Origin: Candidatus Dactylopiibacterium sp.
GTDB lineage: Bacteria; Pseudomonadota; Gammaproteobacteria; Burkholderiales; Rhodocyclaceae
Reading direction: 5' to 3'
NCBI GenBank assembly: GCA_031119555.1
Contig: JAVHXQ010000017.1
Coordinates: 1 to 59,815 of the forward strand
Length of the DNA: 59,815 nucleotides
Part shown: positions 28,614 to 36,928 of the stretch, in pieces
How positions within the stretch are numbered: the first letter of the stretch is position 1
How the letters are laid out: each line of letters opens with the position of its first letter
Program-made: the position numbers and the translations under genes
The notes under the pieces: generated by a model
The model's database searches: none
The model's input: only the letters and a program-made list of their open reading frames with translations
Told to the model about the DNA's origin: nothing

Positions 28614-28629
28614 TAGGGGCAAACCCCTA
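28614..28629. promoter_or_regulatory. TAGGGG-CAAA-CCCCTA inverted repeat upstream of the chemoreceptor
   Basis: A perfect 6-bp palindrome with a 4-base spacer, 91 bases upstream of the chemoreceptor start. A related TAGGGG...CCCCCT pair precedes the small gene at 51813. Confidence 0.45.
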
Positions 28630-28708
28630 GTCAGCATTCATGCAAACGTCATCACGCGGGCAGCCGCCAGCGCGCCTGTCCGCGTCGGGCCAAGGCGTGG
28701 CGCCGGGC

Positions 28709-29005
28709 TCAGGCGTCCGGCAGGCGCACGAATCCTTGCGGGCGCTCCGTCGCGAGCGCCACCTCCACCGCGCTCACGCGCGCGTGTGGCGGCCCGTAGC
28801 CGGCCCAGTGGATGAGTTCGGCCACCTGCGCGGCATCGCCCCAGACCAGCGCCTCCACGCTGCCATCGTGACGGTTGCGCACCCAGCCCTGGAGATCCCG
28901 CGCCGTGGCCGCCTCGACCAGATGCCAGCGGAAGCCCACCCCCTGCACGCCGCCCCGGATGCGCAGCAGGCGGCCTTCGATGGCGGAGCCGGTTGCGGTG
29001 TGCAT
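28709..29005 (-). CDS. acyP: Acylphosphatase
   Basis: 98 residues from the ATG at 29005, with GGAG 6-7 bases before it. It has the active-site loop GGVQGVGFRWHLVEAA (catalytic Arg) and the second signature GWVRNRHDGSVEALVWG (catalytic Asn). It hydrolyses acyl-phosphates such as carbamoyl or acetyl phosphate in the cytoplasm. The start lies one base after the SulP stop, so the two are translated as a pair. Confidence 0.94.
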   Translation of the reverse strand: MHTATGSAIEGRLLRIRGGVQGVGFRWHLVEAATARDLQGWVRNRHDGSVEALVWGDAAQVAELIHWAGYGPPHARVSAVEVALATERPQGFVRLPDA

Positions 29006-29006
29006 G

Positions 29007-30656
29007 TCAGTCTCCACGCGCCGGAGCGTCCGCCAGGGCGCGGGCACGGGCCCGCGCGGCGTCGAGGTCGGCGCACAGGTTGGCGTGCCCCAGCATGACG
29101 ACAAAGCCCGCGCGCTGCAGCAGGGAGCTCGGCTGATGCCGCGCCCCGCACAGCACCAGGTGGCCGCCCTGGCGCGACTGCGCGCGCAGCACGCCGAAAA
29201 GCCAGTCCACGCCCGAAGTGTCGATGTTCAGCACGCCATCCAGGTCGAGCACGAGCACCCGCGCACCCAGCACGGCGGGGTCGATCTGCGCGTCGAGCTT
29301 GCCGATCGCGCCGAAGAAGAGCGAGCCGCGCAACGCGAAGCCGCGCGCGCCGGCATCCGCCTCCGCGTCCATCACGAGCGGCGTGGCGGTGGTCAGGTCC
29401 TGCATGCGATAGATGAAGAACAGGCTGGCCAGCACCATGCCGACCTCCACCGCGACGGTCAGGTCGAAGAGCACCGTGAGGCCGAAGGTCGCGAGCAGGA
29501 TGATGCGGTAGTTCCACGAGAAATGCCGCAGGCGCGAGAACTCGTGCCACTCGGCCATGCGGATCGCGGTCACGACCACGATCGCGGCCAGCACCGGAAT
29601 CGGCACCCACGCGGCGAGCGGCGCTGCCACCAGCACGATGCCGAGCAGCGTGACCGAATGGACGATGCCCGCGACCGGCGTGCGGGCGCCCGCGCGCACG
29701 TTGGTGGAGGTGCGCGCGATCGCCCCCGTGGCGGCGATGCCGCCAAAGAAGGGCGTGGCGATGTTGGCGATGCCCTGCGCCATGAGTTCCTGGTTGGGAT
29801 CGTGGCGGTCGTCGATCTGCGGGTCGACCACGCGCGCCGAGAGCAGCGATTCGATCGCCCCCAGCAGGGCGATGGTGATGGCCGGCGCCAGCAGCCCGCC
29901 GATCGCCGACAGGTCGGGCAAGGGAAAACTCAGCGCCGGCACGCCCTGCGGAATGCCGTTGAAGCGGCTGCCGATGGTTTCGACCGGCAACTGCAGCAGC
30001 GCGCTCGCGAGCGTGCCCAGGACCAGCCCCGCCAGCTGGGCGGGCACGCGCATGGCGATGCGGTGGCGCACGGCGTACTTCGTCCAGGCCAGGATCAGCA
30101 GCAGCGTGCCCAGCGCCAGCGCCGCGGCCGGCAGGCTCGCGGTGGGCGCGATCTGCCACAGCGCGCGCATGCGGGCAAAGAATTCCGCCGGCAGCGCCGA
30201 GGTGCTGGTCAGGCCGAGGAAATCCGGAATCTGCGAAAGGATCAGGACGAGGGCGATGCCGTTGGTGAAACCGATCACCACCGACACCGGCACGAACCGG
30301 ATCAGGCTGCCCAGCCGCGTGATGCCCATGACGAGCAGCAGCACGCCCGCGAGAAAGGTCGCGGCCAGCATGTTGGACATGCCGTAATTGACGACGATGC
30401 CGTAGAGGATGGGAATGAACGCCCCGGTCGGGCCGCCGATCTGCACGCGGGAGCCCCCGAGCACCGAGATCAGCAGCCCCGCCACGATGGCCGTCCAGAT
30501 GCCGGCGGCCGGCGAGGCGCCGCTGGCGATCGCGAAGGCCATCGAGAGCGGCAGGGCAAGCACGCCGACGGTCAGGCCAGCGGCCAGGTCAGCGAACAGG
30601 TCCGCGCGGGAGTACCCCGCGAGGGCGACAAACAATTTGGGCTGAAAACGCGACAA
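29007..30656 (-). CDS. SulP-family anion permease with STAS domain
   Basis: 549 residues. The start is a TTG at 30656 with GGAGAAG 8 bases upstream. It has a membrane domain of about 10-14 helices with the SulP motifs LALPLSMAFAIASG and GGPTGAFIPILYG, followed by a cytoplasmic STAS domain (about 435-545) with VLVLDLDGVLNIDTSGVDWL. It could carry sulfate, bicarbonate or C4-dicarboxylates; the sequence does not decide. Confidence 0.93.
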   Translation of the reverse strand: MSRFQPKLFVALAGYSRADLFADLAAGLTVGVLALPLSMAFAIASGASPAAGIWTAIVAGLLISVLGGSRVQIGGPTGAFIPILYGIVVNYGMSNMLAATFLAGVLLLVMGITRLGSLIRFVPVSVVIGFTNGIALVLILSQIPDFLGLTSTSALPAEFFARMRALWQIAPTASLPAAALALGTLLLILAWTKYAVRHRIAMRVPAQLAGLVLGTLASALLQLPVETIGSRFNGIPQGVPALSFPLPDLSAIGGLLAPAITIALLGAIESLLSARVVDPQIDDRHDPNQELMAQGIANIATPFFGGIAATGAIARTSTNVRAGARTPVAGIVHSVTLLGIVLVAAPLAAWVPIPVLAAIVVVTAIRMAEWHEFSRLRHFSWNYRIILLATFGLTVLFDLTVAVEVGMVLASLFFIYRMQDLTTATPLVMDAEADAGARGFALRGSLFFGAIGKLDAQIDPAVLGARVLVLDLDGVLNIDTSGVDWLFGVLRAQSRQGGHLVLCGARHQPSSLLQRAGFVVMLGHANLCADLDAARARARALADAPARGD

Positions 30657-30762
30657 GACTCTTCTCCAGGCGAATAACGGAAGGCGGAGGAAGGTGTCGG
30701 GTCAGCGCGGCCGCTGGTGATGGGCCGTGATCCAGCGTTTGGTGCGGGTAAGTGGCATGGAA

Positions 30763-31050
30763 CTAGGCGCCCGGCCCGCGCGCGCCATCCGGCGCGGCCC
30801 CGGCGGCGTCGGCCCCGCGCGTGGCGAGGCTCGCGCGCAGCAGATTGGCGGCGGCCACGAGCATCAGCACGCCGCCAGCCACGAGCATCACCACGGCGTC
30901 CGCCGGGGTGGCGGGCAGCCACACGAAGAATGCCTGCCCGCGCGCAAGAAACAGTGCGCCCGCCGCGAACAGCAGCATGCCGGCCACATCCAGCAACAGC
31001 CAGCCCGCGAGGGCCGGCGTGAAGCGGATCGTGGAACCGGCGCGGCGCAT
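30763..31050 (-). CDS. Small two-helix membrane protein coupled to metG
   Basis: 95 residues. Its ATG (31050) shares one base with the metG stop (TGATG), so it is translationally coupled. Two hydrophobic segments (about 12-37 and 49-71, AVVMLVAGGVLMLVAAANLL) are followed by a Gly/Ala/Arg-rich tail. No family recognised. Confidence 0.65.
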   Translation of the reverse strand: MRRAGSTIRFTPALAGWLLLDVAGMLLFAAGALFLARGQAFFVWLPATPADAVVMLVAGGVLMLVAAANLLRASLATRGADAAGAAPDGARGPGA

Positions 31051-33182
31051 CACTTGACGCGCATGCCGGGGGTGGCCCCCGTGTCTGGCGACAGGATGAA
31101 GAGCCCCGGCACCTCGCCGGTGTCGTCGGAGGCCGCGAGCACCATGCCCTCGCTGAGGCCGAACTTCATCTTGCGCGGCGCGAGGTTGGCGACCATGACG
31201 GTGAGGCGGCCGACGAGCAGCGCGGGGTCGTAGGCGCTCTTGATGCCCGCGAAGACCTGGCGCGGTCGCGCCTCGCCGATGTCGAGCTGCAGCTTGATGA
31301 GCTTGGCCGCGCCTTCGACGTGCTCGGCCGCGACGATCTTCGCGATGCGCAGGTCGACCTTGCCGAAGTCGTCGATGCTGATCGGGCTCGCCGCCTCGGC
31401 GGGTGCCTCGGCCGCGGCGGGCGTGGCGGGGGCGGCGCTTGCCGGCGCGGTGCCGCTGGCGGAGCGGCTGTCGCTGGAGAGGGTCTCCCGGTTGGCTTCG
31501 ATCAGCGCGTCGATCTGCTTGCGCTCCACGCGCGTCATGAGGTGGGCGTAGGGGTTGATCGCGTGACCGGCCGGCAGCGGCGCGGCCAGGTCGCGCCACG
31601 CGAAGGGGGCGACGCCGAAGAAGGCCTCGACCTGGGCGGCAAGCTGCGGCAGCACGGGCTTGAGCAGGATCGCCAGCGCGCGGAACTGGTTCAGCGCCGT
31701 GCTGCAGGCGCGGTGCAGGCGCTCGTGCTGGGCGGGGTCCTTGGCGAGTTCCCAGGGCTTCTCGTCATTCACGTACACGTTGGCCACGTCGGCCAGGCGC
31801 ATGATCTCGCGCAGCGCGAGGGAGTAATCGCGGTCGTTGAAGGCGCGCGTGAGCTGCGCGAGCGTGGCGGCGTCGCCGAAGGGCGCGAGCGCGGCGGCGT
31901 CGCTGGCGGCGAGGCGGCCCTCGAAGCGCTTGCTGATGAAGCCGGCGCAACGGCTCGCGATGTTCACGAACTTGCCGACGAGATCGGAATTGACCTTGGC
32001 CACGAAGTCGTCGAGCGAGAGATCGAGATCCTCGATGTTGGAGTTGAGCTTGGCCGCGAAGTAATAGCGCAGCCACTCGGGGTTGAGCTTCTGCTCCAGG
32101 TAGCTGCGCGCGGTGATGAAGGTGCCGCGGCTCTTGCTCATCTTGGCGCCGTCCACGGTCAGGAAACCGTTGACGTTGAGGAAGTTCGGCGTGCGCAGAC
32201 CGGCGAACTGCAGCATCGCGGGCCAGAACAGGGCGTGGAAGTACAGGATGTCCTTGCCGATGAAGTGCACCATCTCCGTGCCGCTGGCGGCGGCCCTGGC
32301 GGGGTCGATGAAATCGCCCACGTCCAGCCCGACGCGGTCGGCGTAGTGCTTGAAGCTCGCGAGATAGCCGATGGGCGCATCCAGCCACACGTAGAAATAC
32401 TTGCCCGGCGCGTCGGGAATCTCGAAGCCGAAGTACGGCGCGTCGCGCGAGATGTCCCAGTCGGAGAGGCGGTTCTCGCCGGCCTCGCCGAGCCACTCGC
32501 GCATCTTGTTGGAAGCCTCGGGCGGCATGCGGCGCGAGCCGTCGGCATTGGTCGCGCGCGTCCATTCACGCAGGAATTCGACCGCGCGCGGGTCGGAAAG
32601 ACGGAAGAAATAGTGCTCCGAGCTGCGCAGCTCGGGCGTGGCGCCCGACACCGCGGAGTACGGATTGCGCAGCTCGGTGGGCGCGTAGGCGGCGCCACAG
32701 ACCTCGCAGGAATCGCCGTACTGGTCCTTGGCCGCGCACTTGGGGCACTCGCCCTTGATGTAGCGGTCGGCCAGGAACATCTGCTTGACGGGGTCGTAGA
32801 ACTGCTCGATCGCGCGCGTCTCGATCATGCCGGCCGCGCGCAGGCGGCGGTAGATGTCTTCGGCATACGCGCGGTTCTCCTCGCTGTGCGTGGAGTGGTA
32901 GTTGTCGAAGGCGACGCCGAAGTCGGCGAAATCGCGCATGTGTTCCACCCGCACGCGCTCGATGAAGACCTCGGGCGCCAGGCCCTCCTTCTCGGCCCGC
33001 AACATCACCGGGGCGCCGTGCGTGTCGTCGGCGCAGACGTAATGCACTTCGTTGCCGCACATTCGCTGGAACCTCACCCAGATGTCGGCCTGGATGTACC
33101 CCACGAGGTGGCCGAGGTGGATATCGCCGTTGGCGTACGGCAGGGCGTTGGTCACGAAGATCTTGCGGTTCGATGCGCTCAT
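31050..33182 (-). CDS. metG: Methionyl-tRNA synthetase
   Basis: 710 residues from the ATG at 33182 ([19 protein letters not shown]). The class I HIGH motif is HLGHLV, the KMSKS loop is KMSKSRGT, and the zinc knuckle is [19 protein letters not shown]-terminal OB-fold dimerisation/tRNA-binding domain (about 600-710, [20 protein letters not shown]) follows a Pro/Ala-rich linker. It is divergent from apbC across 178 bases, as in many betaproteobacteria. Confidence 0.97.
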   Translation of the reverse strand: MSASNRKIFVTNALPYANGDIHLGHLVGYIQADIWVRFQRMCGNEVHYVCADDTHGAPVMLRAEKEGLAPEVFIERVRVEHMRDFADFGVAFDNYHSTHSEENRAYAEDIYRRLRAAGMIETRAIEQFYDPVKQMFLADRYIKGECPKCAAKDQYGDSCEVCGAAYAPTELRNPYSAVSGATPELRSSEHYFFRLSDPRAVEFLREWTRATNADGSRRMPPEASNKMREWLGEAGENRLSDWDISRDAPYFGFEIPDAPGKYFYVWLDAPIGYLASFKHYADRVGLDVGDFIDPARAAASGTEMVHFIGKDILYFHALFWPAMLQFAGLRTPNFLNVNGFLTVDGAKMSKSRGTFITARSYLEQKLNPEWLRYYFAAKLNSNIEDLDLSLDDFVAKVNSDLVGKFVNIASRCAGFISKRFEGRLAASDAAALAPFGDAATLAQLTRAFNDRDYSLALREIMRLADVANVYVNDEKPWELAKDPAQHERLHRACSTALNQFRALAILLKPVLPQLAAQVEAFFGVAPFAWRDLAAPLPAGHAINPYAHLMTRVERKQIDALIEANRETLSSDSRSASGTAPASAAPATPAAAEAPAEAASPISIDDFGKVDLRIAKIVAAEHVEGAAKLIKLQLDIGEARPRQVFAGIKSAYDPALLVGRLTVMVANLAPRKMKFGLSEGMVLAASDDTGEVPGLFILSPDTGATPGMRVK

Positions 33183-33285
33183 GTCGGTGAAGCAGCCTGG
33201 TTTCAGGGGAAACCGCCATTGTAGCGCCAAGCCGCCACCCGGCGCCTCTGTCAAGCGCGCGCATCAAGGCGGGCGGCGGGCCGCG

Positions 33286-33294
33286 TGGTACATT
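33286..33294 (+). promoter_or_regulatory. Possible extended -10 of apbC
   Basis: TGGTACATT fits TGnTA...T and lies 67 bases upstream of the apbC ATG. There is no -35, so this is a weak call. Confidence 0.3.
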
Positions 33295-33360
33295 CCCGTG
33301 GCCCTCCGGGCGGCGCCGGCATCCGGCCGCGCCGTCCGCCGATCACCGGAACGACACATC

Positions 33361-34452
33361 ATGAGCACATCCCCGCAAGCCCTGCTCGCCGCGCTTGGCG
33401 AGCTCATCGACCCGAATACCGGCAAGTCCTACGCCGACGCCCGCGCCGTCCGCGCGGCCACGCTGGAAGGCGGCCACGCCGAGATCACGGTCGAACTCGG
33501 CTACCCCGCCGCGAGCCAGTTCGGCGCGATCGCGGCCCAGCTCGAGGCCGCCGCGCGCGCGCTGCCCGGCGTGCGCTCCGCGCGCGCCACGGTCGGCAGC
33601 AAGGTCGTGGCCCACGCCGTGCAGGGCAACGTCAAGCTGCTGCCCGGCGTGAAGAACATCATCGCGGTATCGTCCGGCAAGGGCGGCGTCGGCAAGAGCA
33701 CGACGGCCGTCAACCTGGCGCTGGCGCTGGCGCGCGAGGGTGCCCGCGTGGGTCTGCTCGACGCCGACATCTACGGCCCCAGTCAGCCGCAGATGCTGGG
33801 CATCGCCAGCGCGCAGCCCGAGTCGGAGGATGGCAAGACCATGCTGCCGCTCGAGGCGCACGGCATCCAGGCGAACTCCATCGGCTTCCTGATCGACCCG
33901 GAGCAGCCCATGGTCTGGCGCGGCCCCATGGTCACGCAGGCCTTGCGCCAGCTGCTGTTCGAGACGCGCTGGAAGGATCTCGACTACCTCGTGATCGACA
34001 TGCCGCCCGGTACCGGCGACATCCAGCTCACGCTCGCGCAGACCGTGCCCGTCACTGGCGCCGTGATCGTGACCACGCCGCAGGACATCGCGCTGCTCGA
34101 CGCCCGCAAGGGGCTCAAGATGTTCGAGAAGGTCGGCATCCCGCTGCTGGGCGTCGTCGAGAACATGAGCATCCACGTCTGCTCGAACTGCGGCCATGCC
34201 GAGCACATCTTCGGCGCGGGCGGCGGCGAGGCCCTGTGCGCCGACTATGGCGTGCCCTTCCTCGGCGCCCTGCCGCTGGACATCCGCATCCGCAGCCAGA
34301 CCGACGCCGGCCAGCCCACCGTGGTGGCCGAACCCGACGGCGCCATCGCGGCGGCCTACGGCGACATCGCGCGCAAGGTGGGGGTGGCGGTGGCGGAGAA
34401 GCAGCGCGACATGCGCCTGCGCTTTCCGACCATCGTGGTGAACAAGGATTGA
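33361..34452 (+). CDS. apbC: Iron-sulfur cluster carrier protein ApbC/Mrp
   Basis: 363 residues. An N-terminal MIP18/DUF59 domain (about 1-85) is followed by a ParA-type P-loop: SSGKGGVGKSTTAVNLA, DADIYGPSQPQMLG, DYLVIDMPPGTGDIQ. The cluster-bridging CSNC (in NMSIHVCSNCGHAEHIFGAGGG) near residue 275 is intact. It holds and transfers [4Fe-4S] clusters to apoproteins. Its stop overlaps the TTG start proposed for the downstream cytochrome c. Confidence 0.96.
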   Translation: MSTSPQALLAALGELIDPNTGKSYADARAVRAATLEGGHAEITVELGYPAASQFGAIAAQLEAAARALPGVRSARATVGSKVVAHAVQGNVKLLPGVKNIIAVSSGKGGVGKSTTAVNLALALAREGARVGLLDADIYGPSQPQMLGIASAQPESEDGKTMLPLEAHGIQANSIGFLIDPEQPMVWRGPMVTQALRQLLFETRWKDLDYLVIDMPPGTGDIQLTLAQTVPVTGAVIVTTPQDIALLDARKGLKMFEKVGIPLLGVVENMSIHVCSNCGHAEHIFGAGGGEALCADYGVPFLGALPLDIRIRSQTDAGQPTVVAEPDGAIAAAYGDIARKVGVAVAEKQRDMRLRFPTIVVNKD

Positions 34453-34811
34453 GCGGAGCGCGCCTGGCGGTCTGCGCCGTGCTCGCCGTGCTGGCGCGCG
34501 CGGCGCTGGCGGCGCCCGACGGCGCGGCCCTCTTCCAGACGCAGTGCGCGGACTGCCACACCGTGGAGCCGGGTCGCAACAAGCGCGGCCCCAGCCTGGC
34601 GGGAGTCGTGGGACGCCGCGCGGCGGCGCTGCCGGCCTACAACTATTCCGACGCCCTGCGCGGGGCCGGCGTGGTGTGGACGCCCGAGCGCCTCGCGCGC
34701 TACCTGGCCTCGCCGCGCACCGACATCCCGGGCGGCAAGATGCGCCTGCTGAGCCCGCCCCGGGCCGAAGAGATCCATCAGATCATCGACTGGCTGCGCC
34801 AGCAGCCCTGA
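34449..34811 (+). CDS. Small class I cytochrome c
   Basis: 120 residues if it starts at the TTG at 34449, which overlaps the apbC stop as TTGA; a GTG at 34479 is the alternative. The TTG start gives a good signal peptide (SGARLAVCAVLAVLARAALA). The mature domain has CADCH (about 33-37) and a Met ligand in DIPGGKM, matching mitochondrial-like soluble cytochrome c. It is a periplasmic electron carrier. The frame is certain; the start is not. Confidence 0.82.
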   Translation: MSGARLAVCAVLAVLARAALAAPDGAALFQTQCADCHTVEPGRNKRGPSLAGVVGRRAAALPAYNYSDALRGAGVVWTPERLARYLASPRTDIPGGKMRLLSPPRAEEIHQIIDWLRQQP

Positions 34812-34925
34812 CGCCCCCGCCGCGTCAGACCGATTGGCTCGCGCGGCGCAACGATCCATTCCTCGCCCGCGGGTTTATCCCGCGCCGCGCCGCGCATAAA
34901 GTCTTCTCACCCCAAGGAGAAGACC

Positions 34926-36050
34926 ATGGACAGCTCCCGCCCCACCCCCGACCTGCGTACCGAGCCCACCAGCGGGCTGGCCTACCGCCATCACGAAAGC
35001 CCCCGTTCCGCGCCGCGCACCCTGATCGTGCTGCTGCATGGCGTGGGCGGCAACGAGCACAACCTGGCCCCGCTGGTGCCGGCACTCGAAGGCTTTGCCG
35101 ACGTCGTGCTGGTGCGCGGCCCGCTGCAGCTCGGCGCCGGGCAGCACGGCTGGTTCCGCGTGGCCTTCGACCCCGAGGGCCCGCGTCCCGACCTGGCCGC
35201 GGCGGAGGCCGCGCGCCTGCAGCTGCACCGCTTTGTCGGCGCGCTCCAGCGCCAGACCGGCATTCCCCCCGCCGCCACGCTGATCGCGGGCTTCAGCCAG
35301 GGCGGCATCATGAGCGCGAGCCTCGCGCTCACCGAGCCCGCCACCGTGCGCGGCTTCGCCATCCTGTCGGGACGCATCCTGCCCGAGCTCGCGCCGCGAC
35401 TGGCGCCGCGCGAACGCCTCGCGCGCGTGCAGGCCTTCGTGAGCCACGGCGAGGCCGATCCGGTGCTGCCCGTGGCCTGGGCCACGCGCGCCGAAGCCTG
35501 GCTGGCCGAGCTGGGCGTGCCGACCGAGGCCCACCGCTACGAGGCCGGCCATGCCCTCACCCCCGCGATGGCGGCGGACTTCGCGCACTGGGCCGAAGAG
35601 CGCCTCGCACCGCCCACGGTGCGGCTGCGGCTGGACGACGAGGGCCTGCATCTGGCCGGCGCGGCGGGCGATGCGCGCGTGGCGCTGCGTCTCGCGGGGC
35701 TGGGCCTGGCGCCGGGCGTACCCACGCCGCTGGCGCTGGAGACCGCGATCCAGCACATCGAGGATGCCCTGCAGCCCGCCGCGCGCCGCTTCGCCCCGGG
35801 CGCCACGCTGCGCACCGCCGACGCCTGGTTCGCCGGGCTGGCCCGGTTCGCGGGCGCGCCGGCCGACACGCTCGACCGCGACACGCTGGAGCGTGCCTTC
35901 TCGCGCCTCGCCGCGCTCGCCGAAGGCCGCCCCGAGCGCCAGGACCCGCTGCCCGCCGACCCGCTGTTCGCGGCGCGGCTCGTGGTCCTGCGCGAACTCA
36001 TGCACCACCTGGATTTCCACGCCCTGCGCGGGATCGACGCCCCCTCCTGA
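34926..36050 (+). CDS. Alpha/beta-hydrolase (carboxylesterase/phospholipase type) with extra C-terminal domain
   Basis: 374 residues; AAGGAG 7 bases before the ATG. Residues 1-228 are a serine hydrolase of the YpfH/phospholipase-carboxylesterase type: IVLLHGVGGNEHNL, nucleophile GFSQGG (Ser about 124), Asp in HGEADPVLP (about 177) and His in AGHAL (about 209). Such enzymes are usually ~200-225 residues. The remaining ~145 residues (about 230-374) form a helical region not recognised, with AIQHIEDALQPAARRFAPG, AWFAGLARFAG and LRELMHHLDFHALRGI. No signal peptide, so cytoplasmic. Substrate unknown. Confidence 0.83.
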   Translation: MDSSRPTPDLRTEPTSGLAYRHHESPRSAPRTLIVLLHGVGGNEHNLAPLVPALEGFADVVLVRGPLQLGAGQHGWFRVAFDPEGPRPDLAAAEAARLQLHRFVGALQRQTGIPPAATLIAGFSQGGIMSASLALTEPATVRGFAILSGRILPELAPRLAPRERLARVQAFVSHGEADPVLPVAWATRAEAWLAELGVPTEAHRYEAGHALTPAMAADFAHWAEERLAPPTVRLRLDDEGLHLAGAAGDARVALRLAGLGLAPGVPTPLALETAIQHIEDALQPAARRFAPGATLRTADAWFAGLARFAGAPADTLDRDTLERAFSRLAALAEGRPERQDPLPADPLFAARLVVLRELMHHLDFHALRGIDAPS

Positions 36051-36183
36051 AGCCCGGCGCGCAAGACCACGTGCAGGGCGGGGGCAGCGCGCCGCATCCC
36101 GCGCCAGCGCGCGCCCGCACGCATGTCGGGCCGGCCTGGCGGCCGCCGCGCCGCGCCCCCGCGCGGGCCGCGCGACGCCGAGA

Positions 36184-36224
36184 TGTGCAAGGCGTGCACA
36201 TTCGGCGCCCCTTGCCTTTAGAAT
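36184..36224 (+). promoter_or_regulatory. dcd promoter with overlapping inverted repeat
   Basis: TAGAAT (36219-36224) is a good -10. TGCACA (36195-36200), 18 bases upstream, can serve as -35 (4 of 6 matches). That -35 is also the right arm of the perfect inverted repeat TGTGCA-AGGCG-TGCACA (36184-36200), so a protein bound there would block RNA polymerase. Confidence 0.5.
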
Positions 36225-36257
36225 TCGCGCTTTCGCACTCTCTCCGTACCCCTCATC

Positions 36258-36827
36258 GTGAGCATCAAGTCTGACAAGTGGATCCGCCGCATGGCCGAAC
36301 AGCACGGCATGATCGAGCCCTTCGTGCCCGAGCTCGTCCGCGAGGCCAACGGCCAGAAGATCGTGTCCTACGGCACTTCGAGCTATGGCTACGATATCCG
36401 CTGCGCCGACGAATTCCGCGTGTTCACGAACATCAATTCGACCATCGTGGACCCGAAGGCCTTCGATCCGCAGTCCTTCGTGGAAGTCTCGGGCAAGGGC
36501 TACTGCGTGATCCCGCCGAACTCCTTCGCGCTCGCGCGCACGGTCGAGTATTTCCGGATTCCGCGTTCGGTGCTCACGGTGTGCCTGGGCAAGAGCACCT
36601 ACGCGCGCTGCGGCATCATCGTGAACGTGACGCCCTTCGAGCCGGAATGGGAAGGCTACGTGACGCTGGAGTTCTCCAACACCACGCCGCTGCCCGCCAA
36701 GATCTACGCCGGCGAGGGCTGCGCCCAGGTGCTGTTCTTCGAGTCCGACGAGATCTGCGAGACGTCCTACCGCGACCGCGGCGGCAAATACCAGGGCCAG
36801 GTCGGCGTGACCCTGCCCAAGATCTGA
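36258..36827 (+). CDS. dcd: dCTP deaminase
   Basis: 189 residues, GTG start. It deaminates dCTP to dUTP for thymidylate synthesis. Family motifs are [55 protein letters not shown] (the catalytic Glu-containing block) and [10 protein letters not shown]. It sits 102 bases before the decarboxylase gene, an adjacency seen in related Burkholderiales (from memory). Confidence 0.97.
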   Translation: MSIKSDKWIRRMAEQHGMIEPFVPELVREANGQKIVSYGTSSYGYDIRCADEFRVFTNINSTIVDPKAFDPQSFVEVSGKGYCVIPPNSFALARTVEYFRIPRSVLTVCLGKSTYARCGIIVNVTPFEPEWEGYVTLEFSNTTPLPAKIYAGEGCAQVLFFESDEICETSYRDRGGKYQGQVGVTLPKI

Positions 36828-36928
36828 GTGCGAGAGGGAAGGGAGAAGGGCCGCGGAGCCGGGGCGCACGCCCTCGCCCGACCGCCCTTCTCCCTTCCCC
36901 CTTTCACCCCTCTCCTCAAGGAACTGCC

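Noticed and set aside
31320..33224. Long plus-strand frame opposite metG
   Set aside because: It mirrors the highly G/C-biased metG codons, has no family resemblance and lacks a plausible start site.
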